A DNA stretch of 64,000 nucleotides from NCBI RefSeq assembly GCF_014189535.1, contig NZ_CP050308.1, positions 3,523,001 through 3,587,000 of the forward strand, in the 5' to 3' direction. A program made the translations under genes and the position numbers. A model generated the notes under the pieces. That model did not search any database. It was not told the DNA's origin and saw only the letters and a program-made list of their open reading frames with translations. Position 1 is the stretch's first letter; the number at the start of each line of letters is the position of its first letter. Positions 1 through 7,864 of the stretch are shown piece after piece. The stretch is from Rhizobium lusitanum. Lineage in GTDB: Bacteria; Pseudomonadota; Alphaproteobacteria; Rhizobiales; Rhizobiaceae.

Positions 1-259
1 TTCGGAGGCGACGGTATCGCGTATGAAACGGCGGGACCATCTGCTGGAACGCCACAGTAAGCCGTTCGAGCTCGCCGTCCTCTTCGTGCGCCTCTTCCGC
101 TCTCTTGACGCGATCGTCGGCGGCGACGAGGCCGTGGCACGGCAATGGCTGCGCAATTCCAATCTCGCCTTCAGCGCAACGCCGCTTGAAAAGATTACTT
201 CCATTTCCGGATTGACCGATGTCCTTGCATACTTGGACGCCCGCCGAGCTCTCGTCTGA
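1..259 (+). CDS. ParS/Xre-type antitoxin (DUF2384), 5' end outside window
   Basis: The 3' part of an antitoxin gene that begins before the window; about 85 codons are visible and the reading frame is open to the first base. What can be read is the C-terminal toxin-binding domain (DUF2384): a hydrophobic helix, a 'DEAVARQWLRNSN' segment and a closing 'DVLAYLDARR' helix. In this family that domain plugs the NAD-binding pocket of the partner RES toxin, while the missing N-terminal half normally carries a helix-turn-helix that represses the operon. The stop lies 41 bp inside the next gene, so the two are translationally coupled, as is usual for RES-Xre pairs. The assignment rests on both the sequence and the RES neighbour. 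Confidence 0.8.
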   Translation, partial: SEATVSRMKRRDHLLERHSKPFELAVLFVRLFRSLDAIVGGDEAVARQWLRNSNLAFSATPLEKITSISGLTDVLAYLDARRALV

Positions 260-971
260 GGCCCGGCCGATTTCCGGCCGCTATTGGCGGCTGGTGGAGG
301 CGCAGCATCAAGTCTCGACATTGAAGCTGGTCGACACGCTGGAGGAACAGGCGCTTCTCGAGACCCTTCTGGAAGAGAGCAAGCCGGCTTTGCCGCCGGA
401 ATGCGCCGGGCTGGATTATCTGCTGGCCACGCCCTTTCGCTACGGCGCGATCTATCCCCATGGCTCGCGCTTCCGGCGGGCAGGGCGGACGTTGGGCGTC
501 TTCTATGCGTCCGAACAGATCGAAACAGCGCTGGCGGAAATGAGCTTCTACCGGCTGCTTTTCTTCAGCGATTCCCCGCAAACGCCGTTGCCAGCCAACG
601 CGGCGGAATACACCGCCTTCGCCGCTGCGATTGCGACTGAACAGGCGATTGATCTGACGCTCCCGCCATTGGAGCGCAATCGCGAAGCCTGGGCCGATCC
701 TGTCAATTACGAAGCTTGCCAGTCGCTCGCCGATGCCGCGCGGGCAGGGAGCGTCGACGCGATCCTCTACCAGTCCGTCCGTGATCCCAAGGGCGGCAAG
801 AATATCGCGCTTCTGACCGCCCGCGCCTTCGCTGCGCGCGAGCCTGTCGAGCGTCAGACCTGGCGCATCCGGCTATCGCCAACCGGCGTACAGGCACTTT
901 GCGAGTTTCCTAAAGCCCGTCTCGGCTTCACGCGCAACGATTTCGGCGACGATCCGCGTATGCGGGAATAG
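219..971 (+). CDS. RES-family toxin (NAD+-degrading)
   Basis: A 250-residue RES-domain protein. RES toxins break down NAD+ and stop growth unless bound by their cognate Xre/ParS antitoxin. The family's Arg-Glu-Ser signature is visible: the arginine-rich 'GSRFRRAG' near residues 82-89 with 'FYAS' after it, the glutamate in 'TALAEM' (residue 107), and the serine in 'YQSVRDP' (residue 186). The N-terminal 'GRYWRLVE' is also typical. The ATG chosen at 219 gives a 41-bp overlap with the upstream antitoxin frame. This is somewhat longer than the shortest family members but within range. Nothing suggests inactivation. The known biochemistry comes from the family; activity here is inferred. Confidence 0.88.
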   Translation: MSLHTWTPAELSSEARPISGRYWRLVEAQHQVSTLKLVDTLEEQALLETLLEESKPALPPECAGLDYLLATPFRYGAIYPHGSRFRRAGRTLGVFYASEQIETALAEMSFYRLLFFSDSPQTPLPANAAEYTAFAAAIATEQAIDLTLPPLERNREAWADPVNYEACQSLADAARAGSVDAILYQSVRDPKGGKNIALLTARAFAAREPVERQTWRIRLSPTGVQALCEFPKARLGFTRNDFGDDPRMRE

Positions 972-974
972 CGG

Positions 975-1268
975 TCAGGCCAGCGTCAGCAGGTCCCGCC
1001 GCAATCCATCGCCGTTACCATTCGGCAATCGCTGTTCCACCTCGGCATGCGTCGCCTCCCAGATCGGCACCGCGGCGGCCAGCACCGCCTTGCCTGACGG
1101 CGTCAGGCTAAGCAGCCGGGCGCGGTGATCCCTAGGATTGGGAAGAACGCTCACCCAGCCCCGCCGCTCCAGCGGCTTTAAGGCCGCTGTCAGCGTCGTC
1201 TGGTCTATTGCGAGCAGGGTCGCGACCGGTTCCATGGGCGCGGGCTGCTGCCTGTTCAGGGACATCAT
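975..1268 (-). pseudogene. MarR-family regulator, N-terminally truncated
   Basis: The C-terminal two thirds of a MarR-family repressor: 'PVATLLAIDQTTLTAALKPLERRG' type winged-helix recognition region, the basic wing 'NPRDHRARLLSLT', then the C-terminal dimerisation helix. Reading upstream in the same frame gives 'LLGLTNGQFSL', which is clearly part of the conserved fold, but an in-frame stop follows at 1305-1307. The usual N-terminal dimerisation helix of about 35-40 residues is missing. I could not find it in either other frame between 1307 and 1512. The ATG at 1268 would make a 97-residue product without a normal dimer interface. It is probably a decayed gene; a sequencing error cannot be excluded. 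Confidence 0.65.
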
Positions 1269-1512
1269 CAGGGAAAACTGGCCGTTGGTAAGCCCGAGCA
1301 GCCGTCACGACGAATATGAAGACGCCTCCAAGGCGCAATCCTGCTGTCACTGAAGCGTGGGAGATTAGCTGCACGAGGTCGCGGCCGCAGGCCAGAGGGA
1401 ACAAAGATCCGGAGCGCCGTGTTTAGGACTATGGATAGGGCTTGCCAGCCGTGCGAGAGCCGGAGGCAGCCCGTGTAGCCAATCACCGCCGCAAGCAATA
1501 GGGAGAGAGACA

Positions 1513-2292
1513 ATGGCTGCTGCGAAAGGATATTTTGTCTGGTACGAGCTGATGACCACCGACATGGCGGCGGCGGAAGCCTTCTACCGTAAGGTCGTCG
1601 GCTGGGACGCGCAGGATGCTGGCATGCCGGAAATCGAGATGGCCTATACTTTGTTCAGCGCCGGTGCGGGCCCGATCGCCGGATTGATGATCCTGCCGGA
1701 CGAGGCCAAGGCCATGGGCACGCCGCCCTGCTGGACCGGCTATGTCAGCGTGCCCAATGTCGACGAGGCAGCCAAGACGATCCTGGCCAAAGGCGGCAGG
1801 GTCTATCGCGAGCCGGCGGACATTCCGAGTGTCGGTCGTTTCGCCGTTGTCGGCGATCCCTATGGCGCTGCCTTTTGCCTGTTCACACCGTTGCCGGGGC
1901 AGGACTGGGAGGCGCCGGCACCCAACGCGCCCGGCTATGTCGGCTGGCACGAGCTTTATGCCGGCGACGGCCCGAAGGCATTCGATTTCTATTGCGATAT
2001 GTTCGGCTGGGAATGGAGTTCCGATTTCGACATGGGGCCGATGGGCCAATACAAGATTTTCAAGATCGACGGCCGTGACTTCGGCGGCATCATGACGAAG
2101 ACGGCCGAGATGCCCGTGCCAGCCTGGAACTTCTACTTCAACGTTCCGGCAATCGACGCTGCTGTGGACCGCGTCAACGAAGCCGGCGGTAAGATCGTCA
2201 ACGGCCCGATGGAAGTCCCGGGCGGCGGCTGGATCGTTCAGGCTACCGACCCGCAAGGAGCGTTCTTCTCGCTCGTTGCGCCGGGGCGGTGA
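1513..2292 (+). CDS. Two-domain VOC-family protein
   Basis: A 259-residue protein made of two vicinal-oxygen-chelate modules, roughly residues 7-120 and 135-257. Each begins with the typical 'F-x-W-Y-E-L' or 'GWHELYA' strand, followed by 'AEAFYRKVVGWDA' or 'AFDFYCDMFGWEW', and ends with a 'DPYGA' or 'DPQGA' strand. It resembles the glyoxalase/bleomycin-resistance-like proteins of the CFP-30 type, whose substrate is mostly unknown. A purine-rich ribosome-binding site (GGGAGAGAGA) lies just before the ATG. The truncated marR gene points the opposite way upstream; MarR proteins often control a divergent neighbour, but that link is only a guess. Specific function not assigned. Confidence 0.85.
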   Translation: MAAAKGYFVWYELMTTDMAAAEAFYRKVVGWDAQDAGMPEIEMAYTLFSAGAGPIAGLMILPDEAKAMGTPPCWTGYVSVPNVDEAAKTILAKGGRVYREPADIPSVGRFAVVGDPYGAAFCLFTPLPGQDWEAPAPNAPGYVGWHELYAGDGPKAFDFYCDMFGWEWSSDFDMGPMGQYKIFKIDGRDFGGIMTKTAEMPVPAWNFYFNVPAIDAAVDRVNEAGGKIVNGPMEVPGGGWIVQATDPQGAFFSLVAPGR

Positions 2293-2298
2293 TTTCTA

Positions 2299-2415
2299 CC
2301 CTCCCCTTGAGGGGGGAGGGTCGGCCCGAAGGGCCGGGGTGGGGTGATCTCCGTGTTTGCGGCATGTCACCCCCCACCCGCGGCTTCGCCGCGACCTCCC
2401 CCCTCAAGGGGGAGG
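2299..2415. repeat. Rhizobial intergenic palindromic repeat
   Basis: Two inverted arms (about 2299-2346 and 2368-2415) made of C-rich and G-rich runs around small internal palindromes: 'GGCCCGAAGGGCC' in the left arm and 'CGGCTTCGCCG' in the right. The outer ends, CCCTCCCCTTGAGGGGGGAG and CCTCCCCCCTCAAGGGGGAG, can also fold on themselves. The element fills the gap between the VOC gene and the convergent HerA-like gene almost completely. Sequences of this form are scattered through rhizobial genomes between genes. It could act as a bidirectional transcription stop for the two convergent genes. Confidence 0.75.
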
Positions 2416-2422
2416 TGCTAGT

Positions 2423-3949
2423 CTACCGCTTCAGGCTTCCCAGGATCCCGCGTACCAGCGCCCGGCCGACCTGCGTCGCGACCGTGCGGGCCATGCTTTT
2501 CATCGTTGCTTCCAGGATCGTCTCGCGCTGGTAGCCGGAGCGGCCGCGGGCTGCCGGTTTGCTGTCACCGCCGCCGAAGCCGGGAAGTGTCCAGCCGCCG
2601 GTGCTGTCTCCATCTTCCTTGGTCGCCGCCTGTTCGGCTGCCTTGCCCGCGCGCGCGGCGAGGATCTCGTAGGCGGATTCGCGGTCTAGGGTCTCGTCAT
2701 AGAGGCCAGAGACAGGGCTGGCATTGATGATGGTCTGGCGCTCGGCATCGGTCAGGGGACCGATGCGGCCGGACGGCGGACGGATCAAGGTGCGCTCGAC
2801 GATCGAGGGCGCGCCCTTGCCTTCGAGCATGGAGACCAGCGCCTCGCCGGTGCCGAGCGTTGTGATGACGTCGGCGGTCTTGAAGGCCGGGTTGGGACGG
2901 AAGGTGTCGGCCGCCGTCTGCACGGCCTTCTGTTCGCGCGGCGTATAGGCGCGCAGCGCATGCTGCACGCGGTTGCCGAGCTGGGCGAGCACGGTTTCCG
3001 GCACGTCGAGAGGGTTCTGGGTGACAAAATAGACGCCGACGCCCTTGGAACGGATCAGGCGCACGACCTGCTCGACGCGCTCGATCAGTACTTTCGGCGC
3101 ATCATTGAAGAGCAGATGCGCCTCGTCGAAGAAGAACACCAGCCTCGGCTTTTCCGGATCGCCGACTTCCGGAAGCTCCTCGAAGAGTTCGGAGAGCAGC
3201 CAGAGCAGGAAGGTGGCGTAGAGGCGCGGGTTCATCATCAGCTTGTCGGCGGCAAGCACGGATACCTGCCCGTAGCCATTGTTGTTGACGCGCATGATGT
3301 CGGAGATTTTCAGCGCCGGCTCACCGAAGAAATTCGCCGCCCCTTGCTGTTCCAGCACTAAAAGCGACCGCTGCAGCGAGCCGACGGAGGTTTTCGAGAT
3401 CAGGCCGTATTTGCTGGAAAGCTCGCTGGCATTTTCGCCCATGTAGTTCAGGAGCGCCTGGAAATCCTTGAGGTCGAGCAGCGCCAGGCCATTTTCGTCG
3501 GCGATCTTGAAGGCGATGTTGAGCACGCCTTCCTGCGCCTCCGAGGCATCCATCAGCCGGGACAACAGCAGCGGTCCCATCTCGGCGATGGTGGCGCGCA
3601 CGCGATGGCCCTTTTCACCGTAGATATCCCAGAAGATCACCGGAAACTGCTCGAATTCGTAAGGGGATAGGTCGACGTCCTCGGCGCGCTTCAAAAGGAA
3701 ATCCTTTGGTTCGCCCTTGGCGGCGATGCCGGAGAGATCGCCCTTGATGTCGGCGCAGAAGACCGGTACGCCGGCCTTGGAAAAGCCTTCCGCCAACACC
3801 TGCAGGGTCACCGTCTTGCCCGTGCCCGTCGCGCCGGTGATGAGACCATGGCGATTGCCGAATTTAAGCGTCAGATATTCGCTCTTGTTGACACTGTCGT
3901 CCGGCTTACGGCTGGCGCCAACGAAAATCTGTCCATCTTGCTGCGGCAT
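2423..3949 (-). CDS. HerA-like P-loop ATPase (DUF853)
   Basis: A 508-residue ATPase of the HerA/FtsK superfamily. Walker A is 'GATGTGKT' at residues 39-46 and Walker B is 'LVFFFDEAHLL' near residue 290, followed by a sensor-like 'YFVTQNPLDVP'. The protein opens with 'IFVGASR' and 'RHGLITGATG', as in the DUF853 group. HerA-type enzymes translocate DNA, but the role of this widespread stand-alone family is not established. The start at 3949 is preferred over an in-frame codon ten residues upstream because AGGGAGA sits eight bases in front of it. The C-terminal 80 residues are low-complexity and Gly/Lys-rich ('WTLPGFGGGDSKPAARGRSG'). The gene is monocistronic and convergent with the VOC gene. 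Confidence 0.88.
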   Translation of the reverse strand: MPQQDGQIFVGASRKPDDSVNKSEYLTLKFGNRHGLITGATGTGKTVTLQVLAEGFSKAGVPVFCADIKGDLSGIAAKGEPKDFLLKRAEDVDLSPYEFEQFPVIFWDIYGEKGHRVRATIAEMGPLLLSRLMDASEAQEGVLNIAFKIADENGLALLDLKDFQALLNYMGENASELSSKYGLISKTSVGSLQRSLLVLEQQGAANFFGEPALKISDIMRVNNNGYGQVSVLAADKLMMNPRLYATFLLWLLSELFEELPEVGDPEKPRLVFFFDEAHLLFNDAPKVLIERVEQVVRLIRSKGVGVYFVTQNPLDVPETVLAQLGNRVQHALRAYTPREQKAVQTAADTFRPNPAFKTADVITTLGTGEALVSMLEGKGAPSIVERTLIRPPSGRIGPLTDAERQTIINASPVSGLYDETLDRESAYEILAARAGKAAEQAATKEDGDSTGGWTLPGFGGGDSKPAARGRSGYQRETILEATMKSMARTVATQVGRALVRGILGSLKR

Positions 3950-4175
3950 GAGGTGTCGTCTCCCTGTGGGCGGCGGCACGGCAACTCCGAGGAGGCTGCC
4001 AGGGCCGGTTCATCGATTTGTCCTGAAGCTGTTATAAGAACAGAGTTGCGTGGGGACAACCAGTCGCGTCATGGTTATGCTTCTGGTACTATAGAGATAT
4101 TCAGTACGGCTTGTGCCGATTGTTTCATTCAGTTACGTTGACGTTAACGTCGGAAATAACAGGCAGGAGGCCACA

Positions 4176-4574
4176 GTGAACGAAGTTATTGATCAAATTG
4201 CAGCGAAAGCCGGCATTGCCCCCGATGTCGCGGAGAAGGCCGTCGGTACGATTCTTGGCTTCCTGCAGCGCGAAGCTCCGGATGGTCCGGTCACGAAGAT
4301 GATTGCAGCTATTCCGGGTGCAACTGATCTGGTGGCACAATATGGCAGCGAAGAAGCCTCCGGTGGCGGCGGCCTGCTTGGCGGCCTCCTGAGCGCGGTC
4401 GGCGGTGGCGGCGGTATCATGGCGCTTGGCCAGCAGCTGATGAGCAGCGGCCTCAGCATGGGTGAGGTCACCTCGCTCGCCAAGGCAACCATTGAAGCTG
4501 CCCGCGAACATGCAGGCAACGACGTTGTCGACAAGGTGGTTGGCTCCGTGCCGGGGTTGAGCCAGTTCGTGTAA
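4176..4574 (+). CDS. Small DUF2267/DUF2780-like protein, Gly-rich centre
   Basis: A 132-residue acidic protein starting at GTG 4176, chosen because a perfect AGGAGG lies five bases before it; an in-frame ATG 63 bp upstream has no such signal. The N-terminal half ('VIDQIAAKAGIAPDVAEKAV') resembles the start of DUF2267-type helical proteins. The middle is a glycine-rich hinge ('GGGGLLGGLLSAVGGGGG') and the C-terminal part repeats the helical pattern ('GEVTSLAKATIEAAREHAG'). No signal peptide or membrane span is obvious. Function unknown. A rho-independent terminator follows directly, so it is a single-gene unit. A 12-bp palindrome GACGTTAACGTC (4140-4151) lies in its leader. Confidence 0.7.
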   Translation: MNEVIDQIAAKAGIAPDVAEKAVGTILGFLQREAPDGPVTKMIAAIPGATDLVAQYGSEEASGGGGLLGGLLSAVGGGGGIMALGQQLMSSGLSMGEVTSLAKATIEAAREHAGNDVVDKVVGSVPGLSQFV

Positions 4575-4597
4575 TCTGCTGTTATTCGTGACAAGCG

Positions 4598-4627
4598 CCC
4601 CGCGGTTCATCTGCGGGGTTTTTCGTT
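4598..4627 (+). terminator. Rho-independent terminator
   Basis: Six-base GC stem CCCCGC / GCGGGG with a nine-base loop followed by a T-rich run (TTTTTCGTTTTG). It sits 24 bp after the stop of the DUF2267-like gene. Confidence 0.85.
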
Positions 4628-4655
4628 TTGTCATGTTGTAAATTGCAGGCCACCT

Positions 4656-6017
4656 ATGTCCGCCAATCCTATTCCGTCTCTTATGCCGCAAGGATCAGGC
4701 CACAGCTTCGTGCTCTATGGCGATTCCTGTTCCGGCGTTCCCGGCGCGCTGCACGAAAAGACCTTTGCCGCCGTCAATGCCGTCTTGCGTCGGCTCGATC
4801 CGCCGCCGGAATTCATTTTGTTTCCGGGCGATGAAGTCATTGGCCTGACCGCCGACGCCGAGGAGTTGAGAGCACAATGGCGGCATTGGCTCGATCACGA
4901 AATGAGCTGGCTCGACCGCCAAAAGACGCCACTTTGGCACACGACCGGCAACCACACCACCTATGATGAAATGAGCGAGCAGATCTTCCGCGAGGTCCTC
5001 CAGCTTCCGGAAAACGGACCGCCGGGCCAGGAAGGCCTGTCCTATTGGGTGCGCCGCGGCGATCTTCTGCTGGTTTTCGTTCATACGCTATGGACCGGCC
5101 TCGGCGGAGAGGGCCATGTTGAGACTGAGTGGCTCGAGGCAACGCTGAAGGCACACGGCGATATCAGCCACAAGATTGTCCTCGGCCATCATCCGGTCTT
5201 CCCCGTCAATGGATTTTCCGGCGCGTATCAGCGCGAAATAGGTCCCGAATACGCCAAGCGGTTCTGGGATATTCTGGTCGAGACGGATGTGCTGGCCTAT
5301 GTTTGCAGCCATATCCTCGCCTTCGACGTCCAGGTTCACCGCGGTGTCCTGCAACTTTGCACCGCCGGCGCGGGCACCGCGCATCGGATGCCGGAGGGCG
5401 TGGAATATCTCCATTGTATCCAGGCGGCGCTTGATGCGGATAGTTTTCGTTATCAGGTGTTGGATACTGACGGTGTTGTTCGCGAACGGTTGCAATGGCC
5501 CTTCAAAGAGGCGGGTTCGGAAGACTGGCAAAGTCTGTTGCCCGGGACGCATGCGGCTGCCTTTGTCGGCTCGACGAGCAATAACCGCATTGTCGAACTG
5601 CGTATACGGGGTCTGATGCCGGACACGGCACATGCTCCGGCTCAAACCCTCTTCTCCGCCTTCGATCCCGATAGTATCGCGCCGCTCTGGCTAGGCTTGC
5701 GCGGTCCGCGACAGACCGTGACCGTGATCCTGGGCCGCGAACCCGGACGCAGCCCGCACTATTGGGTTGGTCCCGATCTCGCTGCCGGCCAGTCTTTCGA
5801 TATTGATATCGTCCTTCATGCCGGCATGGGTCCGGGTGGCGTTCTCTATCGCATGCATGGCGATAACAGATGGACCTCATTCGACGCAGCCTCCGCAACG
5901 GGCCTCGACCGTCTGGTCTGGCCGGACCAATGGAGCGTGGGTCATGGCCAGGGTGGAGCAGCGGATCGTGCCTTTATGGGCCGCGAGCTACAAGTTTCGA
6001 TTGTTGCGGCGCGATGA
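4656..6017 (+). CDS. Divergent calcineurin-like metallophosphoesterase
   Basis: A 453-residue protein with the calcineurin-type phosphoesterase block order in its first half: 'YGDSC' (residues 21-25), 'FPGDEV' (56-61), 'TTGNHTTYD' (about 95-103), 'GHHPVF' (about 178) and 'CSHILAFD' (about 220). The first motif normally reads D-x-H; here the histidine position is a cysteine (Cys25), and the last G-H-x-H motif is also degenerate. Metal binding may therefore be altered. The C-terminal 200 residues form an uncharacterised beta-rich domain. There is no signal peptide, so a cytoplasmic location is likely. The start codon has only a weak ribosome-binding site. Substrate unknown. Confidence 0.7.
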   Translation: MSANPIPSLMPQGSGHSFVLYGDSCSGVPGALHEKTFAAVNAVLRRLDPPPEFILFPGDEVIGLTADAEELRAQWRHWLDHEMSWLDRQKTPLWHTTGNHTTYDEMSEQIFREVLQLPENGPPGQEGLSYWVRRGDLLLVFVHTLWTGLGGEGHVETEWLEATLKAHGDISHKIVLGHHPVFPVNGFSGAYQREIGPEYAKRFWDILVETDVLAYVCSHILAFDVQVHRGVLQLCTAGAGTAHRMPEGVEYLHCIQAALDADSFRYQVLDTDGVVRERLQWPFKEAGSEDWQSLLPGTHAAAFVGSTSNNRIVELRIRGLMPDTAHAPAQTLFSAFDPDSIAPLWLGLRGPRQTVTVILGREPGRSPHYWVGPDLAAGQSFDIDIVLHAGMGPGGVLYRMHGDNRWTSFDAASATGLDRLVWPDQWSVGHGQGGAADRAFMGRELQVSIVAAR

Positions 6018-6089
6018 TCGTCAAGGCCGGGATGTCCTGTAGCTAAAAGGTCGCGGCCGGCTCCGTCGCCAGAGCCGGCTCTCGCAAAC

Positions 6090-7610
6090 TCAAACCTTCT
6101 TCCCCTCCGGCTTCTCATCTGGCTGATGCCAGGCGCGGCCATCGCGTTGGATGAGGTCGTCGGCGCAGGCTGGTCCCATGCTGCCCGGCGCGTAAGGATC
6201 GGGTTTGCCGCCTTCGGCCCAGAGGTCGAGGAAGGGCTGCACGGCGGCCCAGCCGGCTTCGATGCCGTCGGCACGCTGGAACAGGGTCTGGTCGCCGACG
6301 AAAAGTTCGTAGAACAGGCTCTCGTAGCCGGTCTGCTTGCCGATGTCGAAGCGGTCGGCATAGCGGAAGTCGAGCGAGATCGGCACGGTCTTCAGCACGA
6401 GGCCCGGTGCTTTGATAGAGATTTCCATGTCCAGCCCCTCGTCGGGCTGCACCTGAATGATCAGCCGGTTCGGCGGTAGCTGCGGGCGGGAGGCGGGGCG
6501 CGGGAACTGCGCGAAGGGCACTTGCCGGAAGGTGATGACAATCTCGGTATCGCGTGCCTTCAGCGCCTTGCCGGTGCGCAGGTAGAAGGGAACGCCGGCC
6601 CAGCGCCAGGTATCGACGAGCAGTTTGAGCGCGACGAAGGTTTCGGTGCTGCTATCGGGCGCAACGTCCGCCGTCCCGGTGTAAGCGGGCAGGTTGTTGC
6701 CGTTGAGCGGGCCAGCGGTATAGGCACCGCGCACGCCGTTCGTGGCCGCTTCTTCTGGCGAATAGATGCGCAAAGCTTTCAGAAGCTTGCCTTTTTCATT
6801 GCGGATCGATTCTGCGTCAAAATTGTTCGGCGGCTCCATCGCTACCATGGCCAGAAGCTGGAAGAGATGGTTCGGCACCATGTCGCGCAGCGCGCCGGTG
6901 GAATCGTAGAATTTGCCGCGCGTGCCGACATCCACCAGTTCCGCCGCGGTGATCTGGACGTGATCGATGTAATTGTTATTCCAGAGCGCCTCGATCATCA
7001 TGTTGGCGAAGCGCGTCGTCATGATGTTCTGGACGGTTTCCTTGCCGAGGAAATGGTCGATGCGATAGATCTGGTTTTCGTTGGCGTGGCTGAGCAGCCG
7101 GGCGTTCAGCTCGCGAGCCGAGGTAAGATCGTGGCCGAAAGGCTTTTCGATCGCGATCCGGCGGAAGGCGCCGGCCGTTTCGGTCATAAGCCCGTTCGCG
7201 GAAAGCTTCTCGGCGACATCGCCAAAGAAGCGCGGCGGCACGGCGAGATAAAAAGCAGCATTGGCGCTTGGCGCCTGCGACAAGTATTTGCTGATCTCGT
7301 CATAAACGGCGTTCTGAGTGAAGTCGCCGGAAATATAGGTGATGCGCTTGCGCAGGCTCTGCCATGCCTGCTGCCGTTCAGGCTCCTGCATGTCGCCCGA
7401 TGTGGCGAGAAACGAATCCAGCTTCTCCAGCAGCATATCGACGCCGCCGGGTTCGATGCCGATGCCAAGAATATGCAGGTCGTCGCCCACAAGCCCGCTG
7501 CGCGACATGTTGATCAGCGTCGGAATAAGCAGCCGCCGCGTCAGATCGCCGGTGGCGCCGAAGATGACGAAAGTCAACGGCGGCGCGGGTGCAACATCCG
7601 GGCCGCTCAC
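6090..7610 (-). CDS. zwf: Glucose-6-phosphate 1-dehydrogenase
   Basis: A 506-residue G6PD that oxidises glucose-6-phosphate to 6-phosphogluconolactone with NAD(P)+, feeding the Entner-Doudoroff and pentose-phosphate routes. The nucleotide-binding motif is 'GATGDLTRR' (residues 18-26), the substrate/catalytic motif 'RIDHFLGKE' (His186), and 'EKPFGHD' precedes it. It stands alone, unlike the zwf-pgl-edd operon common in rhizobia, so it may be a second paralogue. The start is unusual: the frame opens with GTG at 7610 without a good ribosome-binding site, while a strong GAGGAGA plus ATG at 7657 lies in another frame. The frame itself stays open upstream and encodes plausible residues ('KPDVHPLGKGAL'). 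Confidence 0.93.
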   Translation of the reverse strand: MSGPDVAPAPPLTFVIFGATGDLTRRLLIPTLINMSRSGLVGDDLHILGIGIEPGGVDMLLEKLDSFLATSGDMQEPERQQAWQSLRKRITYISGDFTQNAVYDEISKYLSQAPSANAAFYLAVPPRFFGDVAEKLSANGLMTETAGAFRRIAIEKPFGHDLTSARELNARLLSHANENQIYRIDHFLGKETVQNIMTTRFANMMIEALWNNNYIDHVQITAAELVDVGTRGKFYDSTGALRDMVPNHLFQLLAMVAMEPPNNFDAESIRNEKGKLLKALRIYSPEEAATNGVRGAYTAGPLNGNNLPAYTGTADVAPDSSTETFVALKLLVDTWRWAGVPFYLRTGKALKARDTEIVITFRQVPFAQFPRPASRPQLPPNRLIIQVQPDEGLDMEISIKAPGLVLKTVPISLDFRYADRFDIGKQTGYESLFYELFVGDQTLFQRADGIEAGWAAVQPFLDLWAEGGKPDPYAPGSMGPACADDLIQRDGRAWHQPDEKPEGKKV

Positions 7611-7657
7611 GAGCGCACCTTTGCCGAGCGGATGGACATCGGGTTTCTGGATGACAT
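7607..7657 (-). CDS. Possible 16-codon leader ORF or frameshifted start of zwf
   Basis: An ATG at 7657 with a strong GAGGAGA (7664-7670) six bases upstream opens a 16-codon frame whose TGA overlaps the GTG start of zwf in the arrangement GTGA. Either this is a coupled leader peptide, or one base is missing between 7657 and 7610 and the ATG is the true zwf start. The second reading is favoured slightly because the zwf frame remains open and protein-like up to this point. Confidence 0.35.
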   Translation of the reverse strand: MSSRNPMSIRSAKVRS

Positions 7658-7708
7658 GGGGTATCTCCTCGGACCTGTTGCAGTTTTGCGTTGGCTGCGC
7701 ATGTTCTA

Positions 7709-7815
7709 CTGCATAATTCCTTAGATCGGAATCGATCTAAGGATAAAATTATGCAGCAGATTTGAAGTGCTACAGCGACCTTTGCGCGTCACATGCGACG
7801 CGCGGCCCTGTGGCG
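7709..7815. repeat. RIME-like rhizobial intergenic mosaic element
   Basis: About 107 bp containing two palindromes in tandem: CTGCATAATT ... AATTATGCAG (7709-7756, with CTTAGATCG/CGATCTAAG inside) and a GC-rich one from GCTACAGCG to the CCTGTGGC region (7769-7815, with GCGCGTC/GACGCGC inside). Length and two-palindrome design match the RIME elements described from Rhizobium. It lies between the zwf leader and the tam gene, both on the minus strand. Confidence 0.75.
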
Positions 7816-7864
7816 CGGGCCGGCGTCGGTTGTCGATGGGATCAATGGATCGCCGCCAGCCGGC

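Noticed and set aside
4140..4151. Palindrome GACGTTAACGTC in the DUF2267-like leader
   Set aside because: A 12-bp perfect palindrome is expected about a dozen times by chance in 64 kb, so I do not claim an operator.
6522..7724. Long plus-strand open frame opposite zwf
   Set aside because: Antisense shadow of a GC-rich gene; the sequence shows no family features and zwf is unambiguous.
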